Shown: positions 31,989 through 41,352 of the stretch, in pieces
Layout of the letters: each line of letters starts with the position of its first letter
How positions within the stretch are numbered: the first letter of the stretch is position 1
From: Streptomyces sp. NBC_01142
Lineage (GTDB): Bacteria > Actinomycetota > Actinomycetes > Streptomycetales > Streptomycetaceae
Assembly: GCF_026341125.1 (NCBI RefSeq)
Contig: NZ_JAPEOR010000007.1
Location: forward strand, 11,741 to 75,740
DNA length: 64,000 nucleotides
Direction of reading: 5' to 3'
The notes under the pieces: model-generated
What the model was told of the DNA's origin: nothing
Databases searched by the model: none
Seen by the model: only the letters and a program-made list of their open reading frames with translations
Translations under genes and position numbers: made by a program

Positions 31989-34179
31989 CGTCCGAACGGG
32001 TGCAGACCGGTTCCTTCAGCTGGCGGACCAGTACGCGCGTTCCGGAAATACCCGCATGGAGGCGGAGTGTCGCTACCAGCGGGCACAGAGTCTGGGCCGC
32101 GGCCAGAAAACCGTCGAGGGTCTCGTACAGTCCGGCGACACATCGGCCCTGATTGACCTGCGGAAGGAGCGCGCGGCGGAGTACGAGCGCGCGGCTGAAC
32201 TGTTCGCCACGAACGGCCTTGTCGGGGAGGCGGGACGGTGCTGGTATCAGGCTGCGTACGAGTACAACTGGCTTGGACTGGTCCGCCCGGAGTATCGCGA
32301 GAAGTGCTACTCCACCTGCAGCACAGCCGCCGAGCACCTCGGCGCCGCCGGCGACTGGTGGGGGAAGGGGCTGGCTGAATTCGCGGCCGGACAGACCTTG
32401 CGGACAGGCGTGATCGGCGGCCCGCCGGACCCGCGGAACATACCTGCCCTCCGCCGTGCGGCAGAGGCCTTCACGCGCGCGAACCGCCCGGTGGAGGCGG
32501 CTGCAGTCGAGTTGACGGCTGCCGTCGCGCTGACGCAGACCGGCGGCGAGGCATGGATGCCCACCGCCGTCGAGGCCTTGCACACCTATGAACAGGCCCG
32601 GCCGAGCCTGCGAATACCCAAGGACCGGGAGATCAACGACCGGATCATCGTCGCCAACGGAGCCCGAGTCCTGACCAGCAAGGTGAGCAGGTCGGCCGCC
32701 ACCATGCGCGAGCACCCGGTGTGGAGCGAGCTCGTCTGGCTGCTCAGTGAGGCACCCAAGGCACGCTCGTTCCAGGACCAGCACCTGCAGGACGACACCT
32801 GGAGTCGCCTGGCTGCCGACGACAGCACCCTGTCGGAGCTGATGACGCGCAGGAAAGATCTGGCACAGGAACACACCGATCTCGAACGAATGATCAAAGC
32901 GGCAGTGGTCACCAGACGCTCCGACGCCAAGGTCCAAGTGATGGAGCAGGAACTCAGGCTGAAGGAACGCGGGCTGGAGGATATTGACCGACAGGTGGCC
33001 ACACGGTTCCAGCGTCTTGCCCACGACACCCCAGAGCGGATCGAACTGCTCAGCACCTCCCCGGTAACCCCGCAGCAGCTGCAGGCCTGCCTGGAACCGG
33101 GCGAGGCGTACATCGGCTACCGGTGGAACGACGGAGCTCCCCTGCGCTCCATCGTGACCCGGGCCACGGTGACTACCGGGCTTGCCACGGGCGTCACATC
33201 GGAATTCGCTACACAGGCCGTCGCCGCCGGCCGCGACGGCGAGGACTTGCCCCGTGACGAGTTCACCGATGCGGATCGGTTGATCGGGTCGGTCCCAGAG
33301 GAGACTGACACGCTGATCATCTCTCCCGATTCGCTTCTCCTTGGCCTTCCATGGCACCAGCTGCCGAGCCCAGGTCAGACCGATTCCAACCTCACGCTCG
33401 GCGAGCGCTACACGATCTCGATCGTTCCTGCAGCGGGCGTCCTGCGCCATCTGCGAACCAACCGTCCGAGCGCCGCACGGCCCGGGCAAGACACCGCCTA
33501 CCTGGGAGTGGCCTGTGACGGAGGGGGCGAGGACGCCCTCAGCTTCGTGGACCAAGAGGTGAAGGCGACCAGGCGGAACCACTTCGCCGATGAAGCCGGG
33601 TCCGGCTGTCTCGTGACCGCGGACTGCGGCAGGTTCTTGGAGCGTGGATGCAGTGCCGGTCTGCTGCACCTTGCGTGCCACGCTGAGCCACATGGGCTGC
33701 TGCTCTCCTGCGACGGCACCTGGACCCGTCCCACCGACCTGCTCAATGTGCCCGGACGCACTTTCGGTGCCGACATCCTGCTGCTGACCGGATGCAGCGC
33801 GGGCGACTTCTCGGGGGAGGAGAACAACGAGTTTCTCGGAGTCGTCCGCCAGCTCATCGTAGTGACCGGCGCCCGGGCCGCCGTCGCCAGCGTGGCGCCC
33901 GTTCCGGACGCGGCCGGCGTGCTTTTCGCGGACCTGTTCGTATCGGCTCTGAATGGCAAGAGCCCGGACCGCCCGTGGCGAACCCCCGGCCACCCGCTCG
34001 CGGTCGGTCCGGCGCTCGCCTGGGCGCGACAGACGATGCGCACCAGACTGCGCGTCGAAGACGTCAAGGCCGTCGTCGCCGGCTGTGAACACCCGCGACC
34101 GGCACGCTCCACCTGGTGGTCCCCCTGGTTCGTCGTGGGCGACCCCAGGGCAACCACGAGCGGCGGCCGGACCACCTGA
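31981..34179 (+). CDS. CHAT-domain caspase-like protease with TPR N-terminus
   Basis: A 732-aa protein. Residues 1-210 are TPR-like helices (RFLQLADQYARSGNTRMEAE, AAEYERAAELFATNGLVGEA). A charged coiled-coil segment covers about 285-345. The C-terminal CHAT protease domain (about 370-725) has the His of LLHLACHAEPHG at 567 and the Cys of LLLTGCSAGDF at 605, the catalytic dyad of separase/caspase-like peptidases. CHAT-TPR proteins act in bacterial conflict systems by cutting host or partner proteins after a trigger. It is co-translated with the TPR gene upstream and followed after 24 bases by a small gene at 34204. A large frame on the opposite strand is a shadow. Confidence 0.8.
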   Translation: MTSVRTGADRFLQLADQYARSGNTRMEAECRYQRAQSLGRGQKTVEGLVQSGDTSALIDLRKERAAEYERAAELFATNGLVGEAGRCWYQAAYEYNWLGLVRPEYREKCYSTCSTAAEHLGAAGDWWGKGLAEFAAGQTLRTGVIGGPPDPRNIPALRRAAEAFTRANRPVEAAAVELTAAVALTQTGGEAWMPTAVEALHTYEQARPSLRIPKDREINDRIIVANGARVLTSKVSRSAATMREHPVWSELVWLLSEAPKARSFQDQHLQDDTWSRLAADDSTLSELMTRRKDLAQEHTDLERMIKAAVVTRRSDAKVQVMEQELRLKERGLEDIDRQVATRFQRLAHDTPERIELLSTSPVTPQQLQACLEPGEAYIGYRWNDGAPLRSIVTRATVTTGLATGVTSEFATQAVAAGRDGEDLPRDEFTDADRLIGSVPEETDTLIISPDSLLLGLPWHQLPSPGQTDSNLTLGERYTISIVPAAGVLRHLRTNRPSAARPGQDTAYLGVACDGGGEDALSFVDQEVKATRRNHFADEAGSGCLVTADCGRFLERGCSAGLLHLACHAEPHGLLLSCDGTWTRPTDLLNVPGRTFGADILLLTGCSAGDFSGEENNEFLGVVRQLIVVTGARAAVASVAPVPDAAGVLFADLFVSALNGKSPDRPWRTPGHPLAVGPALAWARQTMRTRLRVEDVKAVVAGCEHPRPARSTWWSPWFVVGDPRATTSGGRTT

Positions 34180-34203
34180 CCGGACAAAGCTGGGAGAGCA
34201 CTG

Positions 34204-34563
34204 ATGGACTACTGGCTGGATGTAAAGACCGCTGAGCCCGCCGACCTCAACTCTGCCATCAAGGCGGACGCTGAGGCGGCCCATGCACGAGACGCACCGG
34301 TCTCAGACGACGGAGTAGGCCTGCGCAATGAGCCGTCGGACAAGCCGCGAGGAGCAGTCGACCTGTTGTCGCTCCTGCTGACGGTACCGGTCGGGGTCGC
34401 CGTTGAGGTGGCCGCCGACCAGATCAAGGGGTACCTCCGCCGAAAGGACGGGGACCATCGGATCAGGGAAGCAACCATCCGCTGGACGGAGGAGACCCTT
34501 GACGCCGACGGAAATGTGACGACGGACGAAAGAGAGCAGCGGGTCGAACTCGACGAATCTTGA
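34204..34563 (+). CDS. Small membrane-associated protein of the CHAT module
   Basis: A 119-aa protein with GGGAG seven bases before its ATG. It has an acidic N-terminus, a hydrophobic helix (AVDLLSLLLTVPVGVAVEVA), then a short basic loop (GYLRRKDG), and a C-terminal strand-rich part (ATIRWTEETLDADGNVTTDE). The layout recalls the effector-associated constant component (EACC1) proteins that accompany caspase and CHAT conflict systems, but I place it there only by resemblance. Third gene of the operon beginning at 31245. Confidence 0.55.
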   Translation: MDYWLDVKTAEPADLNSAIKADAEAAHARDAPVSDDGVGLRNEPSDKPRGAVDLLSLLLTVPVGVAVEVAADQIKGYLRRKDGDHRIREATIRWTEETLDADGNVTTDEREQRVELDES

Positions 34564-34819
34564 CGCGGGGGTCCCTCTCCTCAAGGAGAAGGAAGTACGA
34601 GCGAACGTGCCCAGTCGCGCAGGAATATCACGCAGAGGTTCATTCGCGCTGGTTCAATGCCCGTGGTCAGCTCGCGGTTGGCGGCCCGGGACGCCTCCAA
34701 TTCGGCATCGCGGTCCTGCACGGCGAACTCGACCTGATTGGGTACCTGGTTCAAACCCATCCGCACGGGCCTGGACGCTGTCGGCACCGTCGCCACGGAC
34801 CGGACCGTAGTTCGTCAGC

Positions 34820-35050
34820 GGTGAATCGACCGCGCCGTACCGCAATACACCGGCACCTCCCCCCGGATCACCGAATGGGCCTGCGCACACGGCGACTTCC
34901 ACGCCAGCAACATCACCACCAAGGGCGTTCATCCTCGACGGGGAAAACTCCGGTCTCGTCCCCTGCGGCTGGGGTCAAGCGCCAAGTTGGCTACTGCAGC
35001 ACCTCGTGCGGCAAGTGCTCAATGCGCGCCGGCGTCGAGTTGGCGCCTGC
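34820..35050 (+). pseudogene. Possible aminoglycoside-phosphotransferase-like remnant
   Basis: A short frame holds I-T-E-W-A-C-A-H-G-D-F-H-A-S-N-I-T-T, which recalls the catalytic loop HGDxxxxN of APH/choline-kinase proteins. After a frame change the text continues F-I-L-D-G-E-N, where such kinases have a (L/I)xDWE metal-binding motif. The essential Asp-Trp is altered and the flanks do not continue. The rest of 34564-35076 shows no gene. Confidence 0.3.
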
Positions 35051-35076
35051 TGCCTTGCCACCTCAGTCCCGCACCG

Positions 35077-35952
35077 TCAAGCGCCCAGGTAGGGGCCCAG
35101 GGTTGCTGCGGTGGCTGCGCAGGAGAGGTAGTTCTTGGCGTGGTGGAATCCATAGCTTGTGTGGATGGAGTCGGTGAGGTCCAAGGTGATGCCGGTGAAC
35201 GCGCGGGCGAGGCGTGGGGGGATGGCTACGGGATCCCCGGGGTCAGCGATGTTGACCCAGCGGGTGACACCGGCAGGGCGGGCGCCGAGCGGTGCGGACG
35301 GACCGGTGGGACGGGGGAGGAGCCGGTGAAAAACGGCGTGGGGCAGGGCAAGCGGAGAGCCGAGGGTGAGCAGCAGTTCAACGTCGAGTTCGGGATGCGC
35401 GTGGAGGGCCTCGTAGGTGACAACGGTGCCCAGGGAGTGGGCAATGACCACACGGGGGCGATGCTCAGCTATCCGAGCAGCCACCTCTTCGCGGGCAGCC
35501 ACGCGGACCTGATCGTCATCAGCGCGGAGGTAGGTTGCGACTTCGCGGAAGAACAACCGGACGAACAGCTGGGTGAGCCGGCCATCCAGGCTGAACTTCT
35601 CCGCCACCCATGAGGCGGCATACCGCAGGGGTAGCGTCAAAGCGCCTTGAGAAACGGGTTGGGGAGCGCCCAGTTCGTCTAGCCACGCTGCCATCAATTC
35701 CTTGGCCAGTGGGTCGCTCAGTTCCTCGGCGTCGGCCGCTCCCTGCACGGTGGGGCCGGCGTTGAGGAGCGGAGCGTAGTAGGCGAATTCGAGGTTGAAG
35801 CGATTCGCAGGCAATTGCAGCCCGTTGGCGAGATGCTGCGCCCACAGGGCGCTTTGATTCGTGCGGACTTGATCGGCTGTGGCCTGAGGGACGTGGTTCC
35901 CCACACCGTGGACGGCGACAATGCGGAGGGGCTGGGACGCGGGGCTGTTCAT
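35077..35952 (-). CDS. Alpha/beta hydrolase of the caspase-STAND operon
   Basis: A 291-aa serine hydrolase. The strand-nucleophile motif is AHSLGT (Ser at about 173, a variant of GxSxG), following VVI and preceded by the oxyanion-type opening IVAVHGVGNHVP. The likely acid is in NIADPGDPVA and the catalytic His in YGFHHAKNYL near the C-terminus. This resembles lipase/esterase-like enzymes without a signal peptide, so it is cytoplasmic. Its ATG overlaps the stop of the WD40 gene (ATGA), making it third in the caspase-ATPase, WD40, hydrolase operon. It may be a second effector (lipid or ester cleavage) or a modifier; the substrate cannot be told. Confidence 0.7.
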   Translation of the reverse strand: MNSPASQPLRIVAVHGVGNHVPQATADQVRTNQSALWAQHLANGLQLPANRFNLEFAYYAPLLNAGPTVQGAADAEELSDPLAKELMAAWLDELGAPQPVSQGALTLPLRYAASWVAEKFSLDGRLTQLFVRLFFREVATYLRADDDQVRVAAREEVAARIAEHRPRVVIAHSLGTVVTYEALHAHPELDVELLLTLGSPLALPHAVFHRLLPRPTGPSAPLGARPAGVTRWVNIADPGDPVAIPPRLARAFTGITLDLTDSIHTSYGFHHAKNYLSCAATAATLGPYLGA

Positions 35953-38240
35953 GACTCTCTCCCAAGGACGGGTGCCAAAGTGAGGGCGATGACCTCGTGG
36001 CCCATGCCCACCACGGCAATCCCGTCCGGCGTCATCGTTGCGCAGACTGGCTTGTGGGGAAGGTGCAGAGCCATAAGGCAGGAAGCCGCAGCCAGGTCCC
36101 AGACGCGGAGGGTGTGGTCGTGGCTGCCGGTGATGGCGATGGGTCGGTCGTCGATTTGTGCGGTGGCCACGGCGACTACCGCACCCTTGTGGCCGGTGAG
36201 GGGCTGACTGATTGGCTGGCCGGTGGCCAGGTCCCAGACGCGGAGAGTGTGGTCGTCGCTGCCGGTGATGGCGATGGGCCGGTCGTCGATCTGTGCGGCT
36301 GCTACGGCGCGTACTCCTTCAGCGTGGCCGGTGAGGATGGCGGTGGTGCGGCTGGTGACCAGGTCCCAGACGCGGGCGGTGTGGTCGTGGCTGCCGGTGA
36401 TGGCGATGGGTCGGTCGTCGATTTGTGCGGTGGCCACGGCGACTACCGCACCCTTGTGGCCGGTGAGGGGCTGACTGATTGGCTGGCCGGTGGCCAGGTC
36501 CCAGACGCGGAGAGTGTGGTCGTCGCTGCCGGTGATGGCGATGGGCTGGCCGTCCACCTGTGTGGTTGTCACCGCGCGCACCCAGTCGGTTAGGCCTGTG
36601 CGAAGTTCTCCGATCGGCTCACCGGTGGCAAGCTCCCAGATACGCCCGGAATGATCATCTCCAGCGGTGATGGCGATGGGCTGGCCGTCGATCTGTGCAG
36701 TGGCCACGGCGAGTACCGCCTTGGTGTGGCCGGTGAGGGTGCCGATGGTCTGGCCGCTCGCAAGGTCCCACACGCGCACGGTGTGGTCGTCGCTGCCGGT
36801 GATGGCGATGGGCTGGCCGTCCACGTGCGCGGTCGCCACGGCGCGTACCCGGCTGGTGTGGCTGGGGAGGACGGCGGTGGTTTGCCCAGAGGCCAGATCC
36901 CAGGTTCGAACTGTGCGATCGCTGCTGGCGGTGACAGCGACTGGGTGGCCGTTCACCTGTGTGGTTGCCACCGCATTCACATCGTCGGTATGGCCCGTGA
37001 GGGGATCGCCGATCGGCTGATCTGTCGTGAGGTCCCACAGCACCAAGGTGCGATCGTTGCCGGTGGTGACAGCGACCGGTTCGTCGTCTATCGAAGTGAC
37101 CGCCACCGCCCGGACCCAGTCGGTGTGGCCGGTGAGGGGATCGCCGATCGGCTGACCGGTGGTCAGGTCCCACACGCGGATGGCATGGTCGTTGCTGGTG
37201 GTGATGGCGACCAGACTGCCGTTTACCTGTGCGGTTGCTACTGCGTTCACCCAGCCGTTGTGGCCGGTGAGGGTGACGGTGGGTTGGCCGGTGGTGAGGT
37301 CCCACACGCGCACCGTGTGGTCGTCGCTGCCGGTGACGACGATGGGACGGTCATCCATCTCCGCGGTTGCTACTGCGTTCACCCAGCCGTTGTGGCCGGT
37401 GAGGGTGACGGTGGGTTGGCCGGTGGTGAGGTCCCACACGCGCACCGTGTGGTCGTCGCTGCTGCTGATAGCAACGGGTGTGCCAGCTACTTGTGTGGCT
37501 GCCACGGCACGTACCCAGTCGGTGTGGCCGGTGAGGATGGCGGTGGTGCGACTGGTGGTGAGGTCCCAGACGCGGACGGTGGTGTCGTCGCTGCCGGTGA
37601 TGGCGATGGGGCTGCCGTTCATCTGGGTGGTGGCTACCGCGTTCACCGTATCGGTGTGGCCGGTGAGGATGGCGGTGGTGCGACTGGTGGTGAGGTCCCA
37701 GACGCGGACGGTGGTGTCGTCGCTGCCGGTGATGGCGATGGGGCTGCCGTTCATCTGGGTGGTGGCTACCGCATTCACCGTATCGGTGTGGCCGATGAGG
37801 ACGGCGGTGTTTGATGCCGATACCTGCGAGCCGGTTGCCCACAACGGGCGCCAGCCGGCGCCACGGGCAAGGTCCGCAGCGAGCTCTCGGGCCTGGAAAC
37901 GGGCGGCGTTCAGGATGAGGATGTGCTGGCGCTCCTGGGGAGCAAGCGTACGGAGGAGCGAGTAGGACGTGCGATAGACCGCGGCGCTGAGCCGCTCGCT
38001 TCGGGTAGTTGCCTTGCGAAGAATGGCACTGACGGTGTCGGGCTCCGCATTGATAAGAAAGGCAGGATCTTGGAGCAGTTCTCCAGCCCTGCCGGCATGG
38101 ATGGCGTGTTGGGCCGCATGGCGCAGCACGTATGGGTCGGCTACCTGCCAGGCGCGACTGCCGTCTTCAGCTTTCGGAATGGACTCAAGGAGCCGTTCGT
38201 AAACGGTTGCGGCGAAGGGCTGCGGTGCGGCAGTGCTCAT
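35949..38240 (-). CDS. WD40 sensor subunit, two seven-bladed propellers
   Basis: A 763-aa protein. The first about 150 residues are helical (DPYVLRHAAQHAIHAGRAGE, LLQDPAFLINAEPDTV) and resemble the linker that joins a NACHT/STAND ATPase to its WD40 tail in single-chain proteins. Thirteen clear WD blades of the form LTGHxxxVxAVAxxxxxxxPIAITGSDDxTxRVWDL, plus one degenerate last blade, give fourteen: two propellers. Several blades are nearly identical. The start overlaps the stop of the caspase-ATPase gene (ATGA). It is probably the trigger-sensing half of a split STAND protein, acting in complex with the caspase-like ATPase. Confidence 0.85.
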   Translation of the reverse strand: MSTAAPQPFAATVYERLLESIPKAEDGSRAWQVADPYVLRHAAQHAIHAGRAGELLQDPAFLINAEPDTVSAILRKATTRSERLSAAVYRTSYSLLRTLAPQERQHILILNAARFQARELAADLARGAGWRPLWATGSQVSASNTAVLIGHTDTVNAVATTQMNGSPIAITGSDDTTVRVWDLTTSRTTAILTGHTDTVNAVATTQMNGSPIAITGSDDTTVRVWDLTTSRTTAILTGHTDWVRAVAATQVAGTPVAISSSDDHTVRVWDLTTGQPTVTLTGHNGWVNAVATAEMDDRPIVVTGSDDHTVRVWDLTTGQPTVTLTGHNGWVNAVATAQVNGSLVAITTSNDHAIRVWDLTTGQPIGDPLTGHTDWVRAVAVTSIDDEPVAVTTGNDRTLVLWDLTTDQPIGDPLTGHTDDVNAVATTQVNGHPVAVTASSDRTVRTWDLASGQTTAVLPSHTSRVRAVATAHVDGQPIAITGSDDHTVRVWDLASGQTIGTLTGHTKAVLAVATAQIDGQPIAITAGDDHSGRIWELATGEPIGELRTGLTDWVRAVTTTQVDGQPIAITGSDDHTLRVWDLATGQPISQPLTGHKGAVVAVATAQIDDRPIAITGSHDHTARVWDLVTSRTTAILTGHAEGVRAVAAAQIDDRPIAITGSDDHTLRVWDLATGQPISQPLTGHKGAVVAVATAQIDDRPIAITGSHDHTLRVWDLAAASCLMALHLPHKPVCATMTPDGIAVVGMGHEVIALTLAPVLGRES

Positions 38241-40306
38241 CCGGTTTGCTCCTGCCCTTGGCGGCTGTAGGGTCCGGCCCGAAGCCGTTCTGCGAGTCCT
38301 TCGTGGAAGAGCCGGTACAAAGTGGTGCCGTCGACGTCGATGTCGCGGCGCAGGTAGAAGCGGGCTTGCTCAAGGGCTTCGCGGAGGCTGTCGGTCGGTA
38401 GGGGGCCGCCACTGGATTCACGTTGCATGAAGGCGGGGGCAACGTGGGCGAGGGCTCGTTCCGGTATACCGCGGCCTTCCGCGTAGGCGAGGGCCGCCAG
38501 GACAGGGCGTAGGTGTGGTTGGTCACCGCGGCCGACGAGATCAAGTTCGAGGAGCTCCGCCAGGTCCACAGGGGCTGCAAGCCCGAGTTCTCGGGCGAGT
38601 GCCGGGTTGCACTCGGTGGGCAGGGAGAGAACGTGACGCACGTAGAGGCCTGCAGCCAGGAACTCTCCCCACGCCAGCGGCTCGGCCTCACCGGCAGCAT
38701 CCTGGGATGGAGCGTTGACACCTGTCAGACGTGTTGCGATGCCTTCAGCAAGAGCCCTTGCGGCCTCTCCAGCCTCCGCTGCTGCGTAGGAGGTGTCGAT
38801 CGCAAGCAGGGCCCCCACGTACTCCTGCAGCGACTCGTAGAGGTCGTGTGGCTGGACATGGTTGAGGTCGAGCCAGCCTCCGGAGGCGTCAGCAAACTGT
38901 GTCAGGGTGGCGAAGCGCCGATCCGAGCGGGTTCCCACAAGCAGCCGTATCCGGGGAGAGTCCTTGAGGGCCTCACGGACCAGCGGTAGCAACAGGGCTT
39001 GAGTAACGTCCTCGGGTCTTTCAGCCTCATCGAGGGCATCAATCACCACGGTGTAGGGGGCGTCAGAAGCCGATTGCGCGAGCTCGAGCAGACTTTGCGC
39101 GTCCCAGCCGTCAGCGGGGCGGTCCTTCTCGGCTGCTCCCATCTGGCGGGCGAGGGAGTCGCTGACCTGCGTAAGGTCACGGCGTCGGGCATGGACCACA
39201 GCAAGCCGCTCGTTACGGCCCGGCTTGGCCGGCAGGGAGTGCCACAGATTTTGCGTGGCGCCGCGCAAGGTTGGATGGGCCGCGCAGACAAGAACACCCA
39301 AAAGCGCCGATTTGCCCACTCCGGGTTTGCCGGTCAGGAGACGAAAACCGGACCCTTGGCCGTTGAACCACGCGGTCAACGCCCGGACTTCCGCGTCTCT
39401 TCCGCGGAAATACCCCTGACCTGAGTCGCCGCGGTCCAAAGGTTCCGCACTGGCGCCACGAAGCATGAAGTGCCGCGCGTCGAAGGCCTCGTCGAGCATG
39501 GAGGCGATGCCAGCATCGACTTCCGGCAACAGGCTCTCCTGCCTGGTATAGCCGGGATTGGGGAAAAACGGCAGGTGATCGATGCGAGCCGTGAACGGCA
39601 CGCGACTGACGTCCACCTGCTGAGCGAAGCCCTCCGTTTCGCTGAGCTTCGCCACTTCTCGGGCGATCTCGTGCGCGACAGTCGGCAGCGGAATGTGCTG
39701 GTATGACGAGTCCACTGCCAAAGTGCCGTCGAGGTAGTGCCCTAGAACCATGGCCGTGGCGCGGCTCAGCCGGTAGCCGAATGCTTTGTCTTCGCGCCCG
39801 GAGGCGGCGATCACCCAGGCACGGCGCTCACCGACCTGCATCTGCTGCTGCCAAGACAGTGTCGCAGCGGCACCGGAGTTGCACAGATCGAGAATGAACA
39901 GCGTCCGGGGCCGCGGCTTGTCGGGGTGTGATTCGATCAGGCTGATCCACGAGGAGACCGGGTCGTCGAGGTTTGTTCCATCGCTCGCTACGACGTGTAG
40001 TTCCCGTTCGCCGGTCTCGGCCAGCCTGCCGTGCGCAACAATGTGAACCACGAGCGCCTGCGTGCTGGTGGACCGGACAGCATTGCGGACTTTCTCACTA
40101 AGGTCTGTGGTCTCATCGGGCCGCCACGTCTCGGTGTAGCCGAACCTGACGAGCGCCTCGGACACCGACGCGGCGCGTGCGGGCGCCTGGTCCAGCGGAT
40201 CCAGTGCACCCAGCGCAGGTACGCCATCCTCGCGCTGTGCAGTCACGGACAAGCCCACAGACAGCGCTACCCGTTCCGCGCTGTCGCGGCCAACACCGTT
40301 GTCCAT
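38237..40306 (-). CDS. Caspase-like peptidase fused to STAND ATPase
   Basis: A 689-aa protein. The N-terminal caspase/metacaspase-type domain has the catalytic His in HIVAHGRL (92) and Cys in FILDLCNSG (142). A STAND/NACHT-type ATPase follows, with P-loop GKPGVGKS (326-333) and Walker B VVIDALDEAE (about 420-429). A helical region without WD repeats ends the chain. ATG 40306 is supported by AAGGA six bases upstream; the open frame to 40705 has no such site. In related proteins, sensing by a WD40 tail leads to oligomerisation and caspase activation. Here the WD40 part is the next gene, overlapping by ATGA. Probable role: abortive infection or programmed death. Confidence 0.82.
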   Translation of the reverse strand: MDNGVGRDSAERVALSVGLSVTAQREDGVPALGALDPLDQAPARAASVSEALVRFGYTETWRPDETTDLSEKVRNAVRSTSTQALVVHIVAHGRLAETGERELHVVASDGTNLDDPVSSWISLIESHPDKPRPRTLFILDLCNSGAAATLSWQQQMQVGERRAWVIAASGREDKAFGYRLSRATAMVLGHYLDGTLAVDSSYQHIPLPTVAHEIAREVAKLSETEGFAQQVDVSRVPFTARIDHLPFFPNPGYTRQESLLPEVDAGIASMLDEAFDARHFMLRGASAEPLDRGDSGQGYFRGRDAEVRALTAWFNGQGSGFRLLTGKPGVGKSALLGVLVCAAHPTLRGATQNLWHSLPAKPGRNERLAVVHARRRDLTQVSDSLARQMGAAEKDRPADGWDAQSLLELAQSASDAPYTVVIDALDEAERPEDVTQALLLPLVREALKDSPRIRLLVGTRSDRRFATLTQFADASGGWLDLNHVQPHDLYESLQEYVGALLAIDTSYAAAEAGEAARALAEGIATRLTGVNAPSQDAAGEAEPLAWGEFLAAGLYVRHVLSLPTECNPALARELGLAAPVDLAELLELDLVGRGDQPHLRPVLAALAYAEGRGIPERALAHVAPAFMQRESSGGPLPTDSLREALEQARFYLRRDIDVDGTTLYRLFHEGLAERLRAGPYSRQGQEQTG

Positions 40307-40590
40307 GCACCGTCCTTCTAGCTCTCCGACTTCGAGGGTATTCATCGGCCGTCTCATCGGCAGGCCTAACCAGAAATGCCCTCGGCACTGCATGATCACA
40401 GATAAGGCGAGGCCCTGGGCCAGTTCCCATCTGGTGAGGCACCCTGGGTGTCTGTCATTCGCTGATCCGGGACCGGTCATGGCCAAGTCACGGTCTTTGC
40501 GGCCTGCTTCGCCTGGCTGGTCCTGCTCTCCTGCGGGCAGGTAGAAGGAGCCATGAGATGCAAAGACAGGGATAAGGCCCGGGATCTCCC

Positions 40591-41274
40591 TCAAGCAGAG
40601 GTCTGTTGCCCCCCTGATGCTGTGAGGATCCCGGTCTCGCGGAGAGAGTCGAGATGTCGGGCGATGGCACTGGCGTGTGCGGGGTCGCGCAGGAGGATGC
40701 CGCACTCAAGGTTCTTCTCGAAGGCGTAGCTGGTGAGGTTGGCGCTGCCGATGAGGGCTGTTTGACGGTCCACCACGATGATCTTGGCGTGTAGTGAGGC
40801 GCCGCTTTCGCGGTACTGGACCGGCCAGCTCAGCCGAGTGGCGGGCAGGTCGAAGAAGCCGGTGCGCCCTTGGAACTTGGGGTTGTCCGCCTGCTGCTCC
40901 AGCAGGAGCGTCACCTCGACACCGCGGGCGGCAGCTGCGGTGAGAGCGGTACTGAGCGATTTTGGAGGGTAGCTGGCGTAGCTGACCAGCAGGATCTCCC
41001 TCTTCGCGGAGTCGACTAGTTCGCCGACGACGGCGGAGGTCAGACGGGAGGTCTGGATGCTGGAGGCCGGCCCTGTCCACACGACATCCACGCGGTGCCC
41101 AACTAGCTGTCTACGTCTGGCCTGCGCGGCGCCGAGCAGCAGGCCTGCGGCGTAGGGGCCTTCGGTGTCGCCGGGCAGGTAGGAGCGGAGCCTGCGGCAG
41201 GCAGCGCGGACGGCTATACCGGCGACCTGAGCCTCCAGCGCCCGCAGACCCCTTCGACCCCGTCCGGCAGGCAT
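40591..41274 (-). CDS. drmC: DISARM DrmC, phospholipase-D-like protein (frameshifted start)
   Basis: DrmC is the PLD-family member of the DISARM core. One HKD-type motif is clear, HAKIIVVDRQTALIGSANLT (near residue 160), with the downstream FEKNLECGILLRD typical of the family. The frame from 41274 gives 227 aa, but it probably lacks its natural N-terminus. An ATG at 41356 overlaps the drmB stop (ATGA) and encodes M-T-P-P-G-S-L-E-D-L-A-A-E-L-A-E-R-L, then runs out of frame. Deleting one base from the CCCC run at 41249-41252 joins it to R-A-L-E-A-Q-V-A-G in this frame. So either drmC carries a real one-base insertion, or it is a base-calling error, or it starts internally. The intergenic 285 bases to its left carry the promoter side of the caspase operon. 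Confidence 0.75.
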   Translation of the reverse strand: MPAGRGRRGLRALEAQVAGIAVRAACRRLRSYLPGDTEGPYAAGLLLGAAQARRRQLVGHRVDVVWTGPASSIQTSRLTSAVVGELVDSAKREILLVSYASYPPKSLSTALTAAAARGVEVTLLLEQQADNPKFQGRTGFFDLPATRLSWPVQYRESGASLHAKIIVVDRQTALIGSANLTSYAFEKNLECGILLRDPAHASAIARHLDSLRETGILTASGGQQTSA

Positions 41275-41352
41275 GCGCGAGCTGCCTGGCGTCGTCGTAC
41301 GGGAGCCGCTCGGCGAGTTCGGCAGCGAGGTCCTCGAGTGATCCGGGTGGTG

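Noticed and set aside
31693..34284. An 863-codon open frame opposite the CHAT gene
   Set aside because: It is the complement of a gene with clear catalytic motifs and coupled start; composition is R/G/A-rich with no domain. Typical high-GC shadow.
36100..37800. Regularly spaced repeats resembling a CRISPR array
   Set aside because: The period is about 126-132 bases and in frame; the repeats encode WD40 blades and the spacers are coding.
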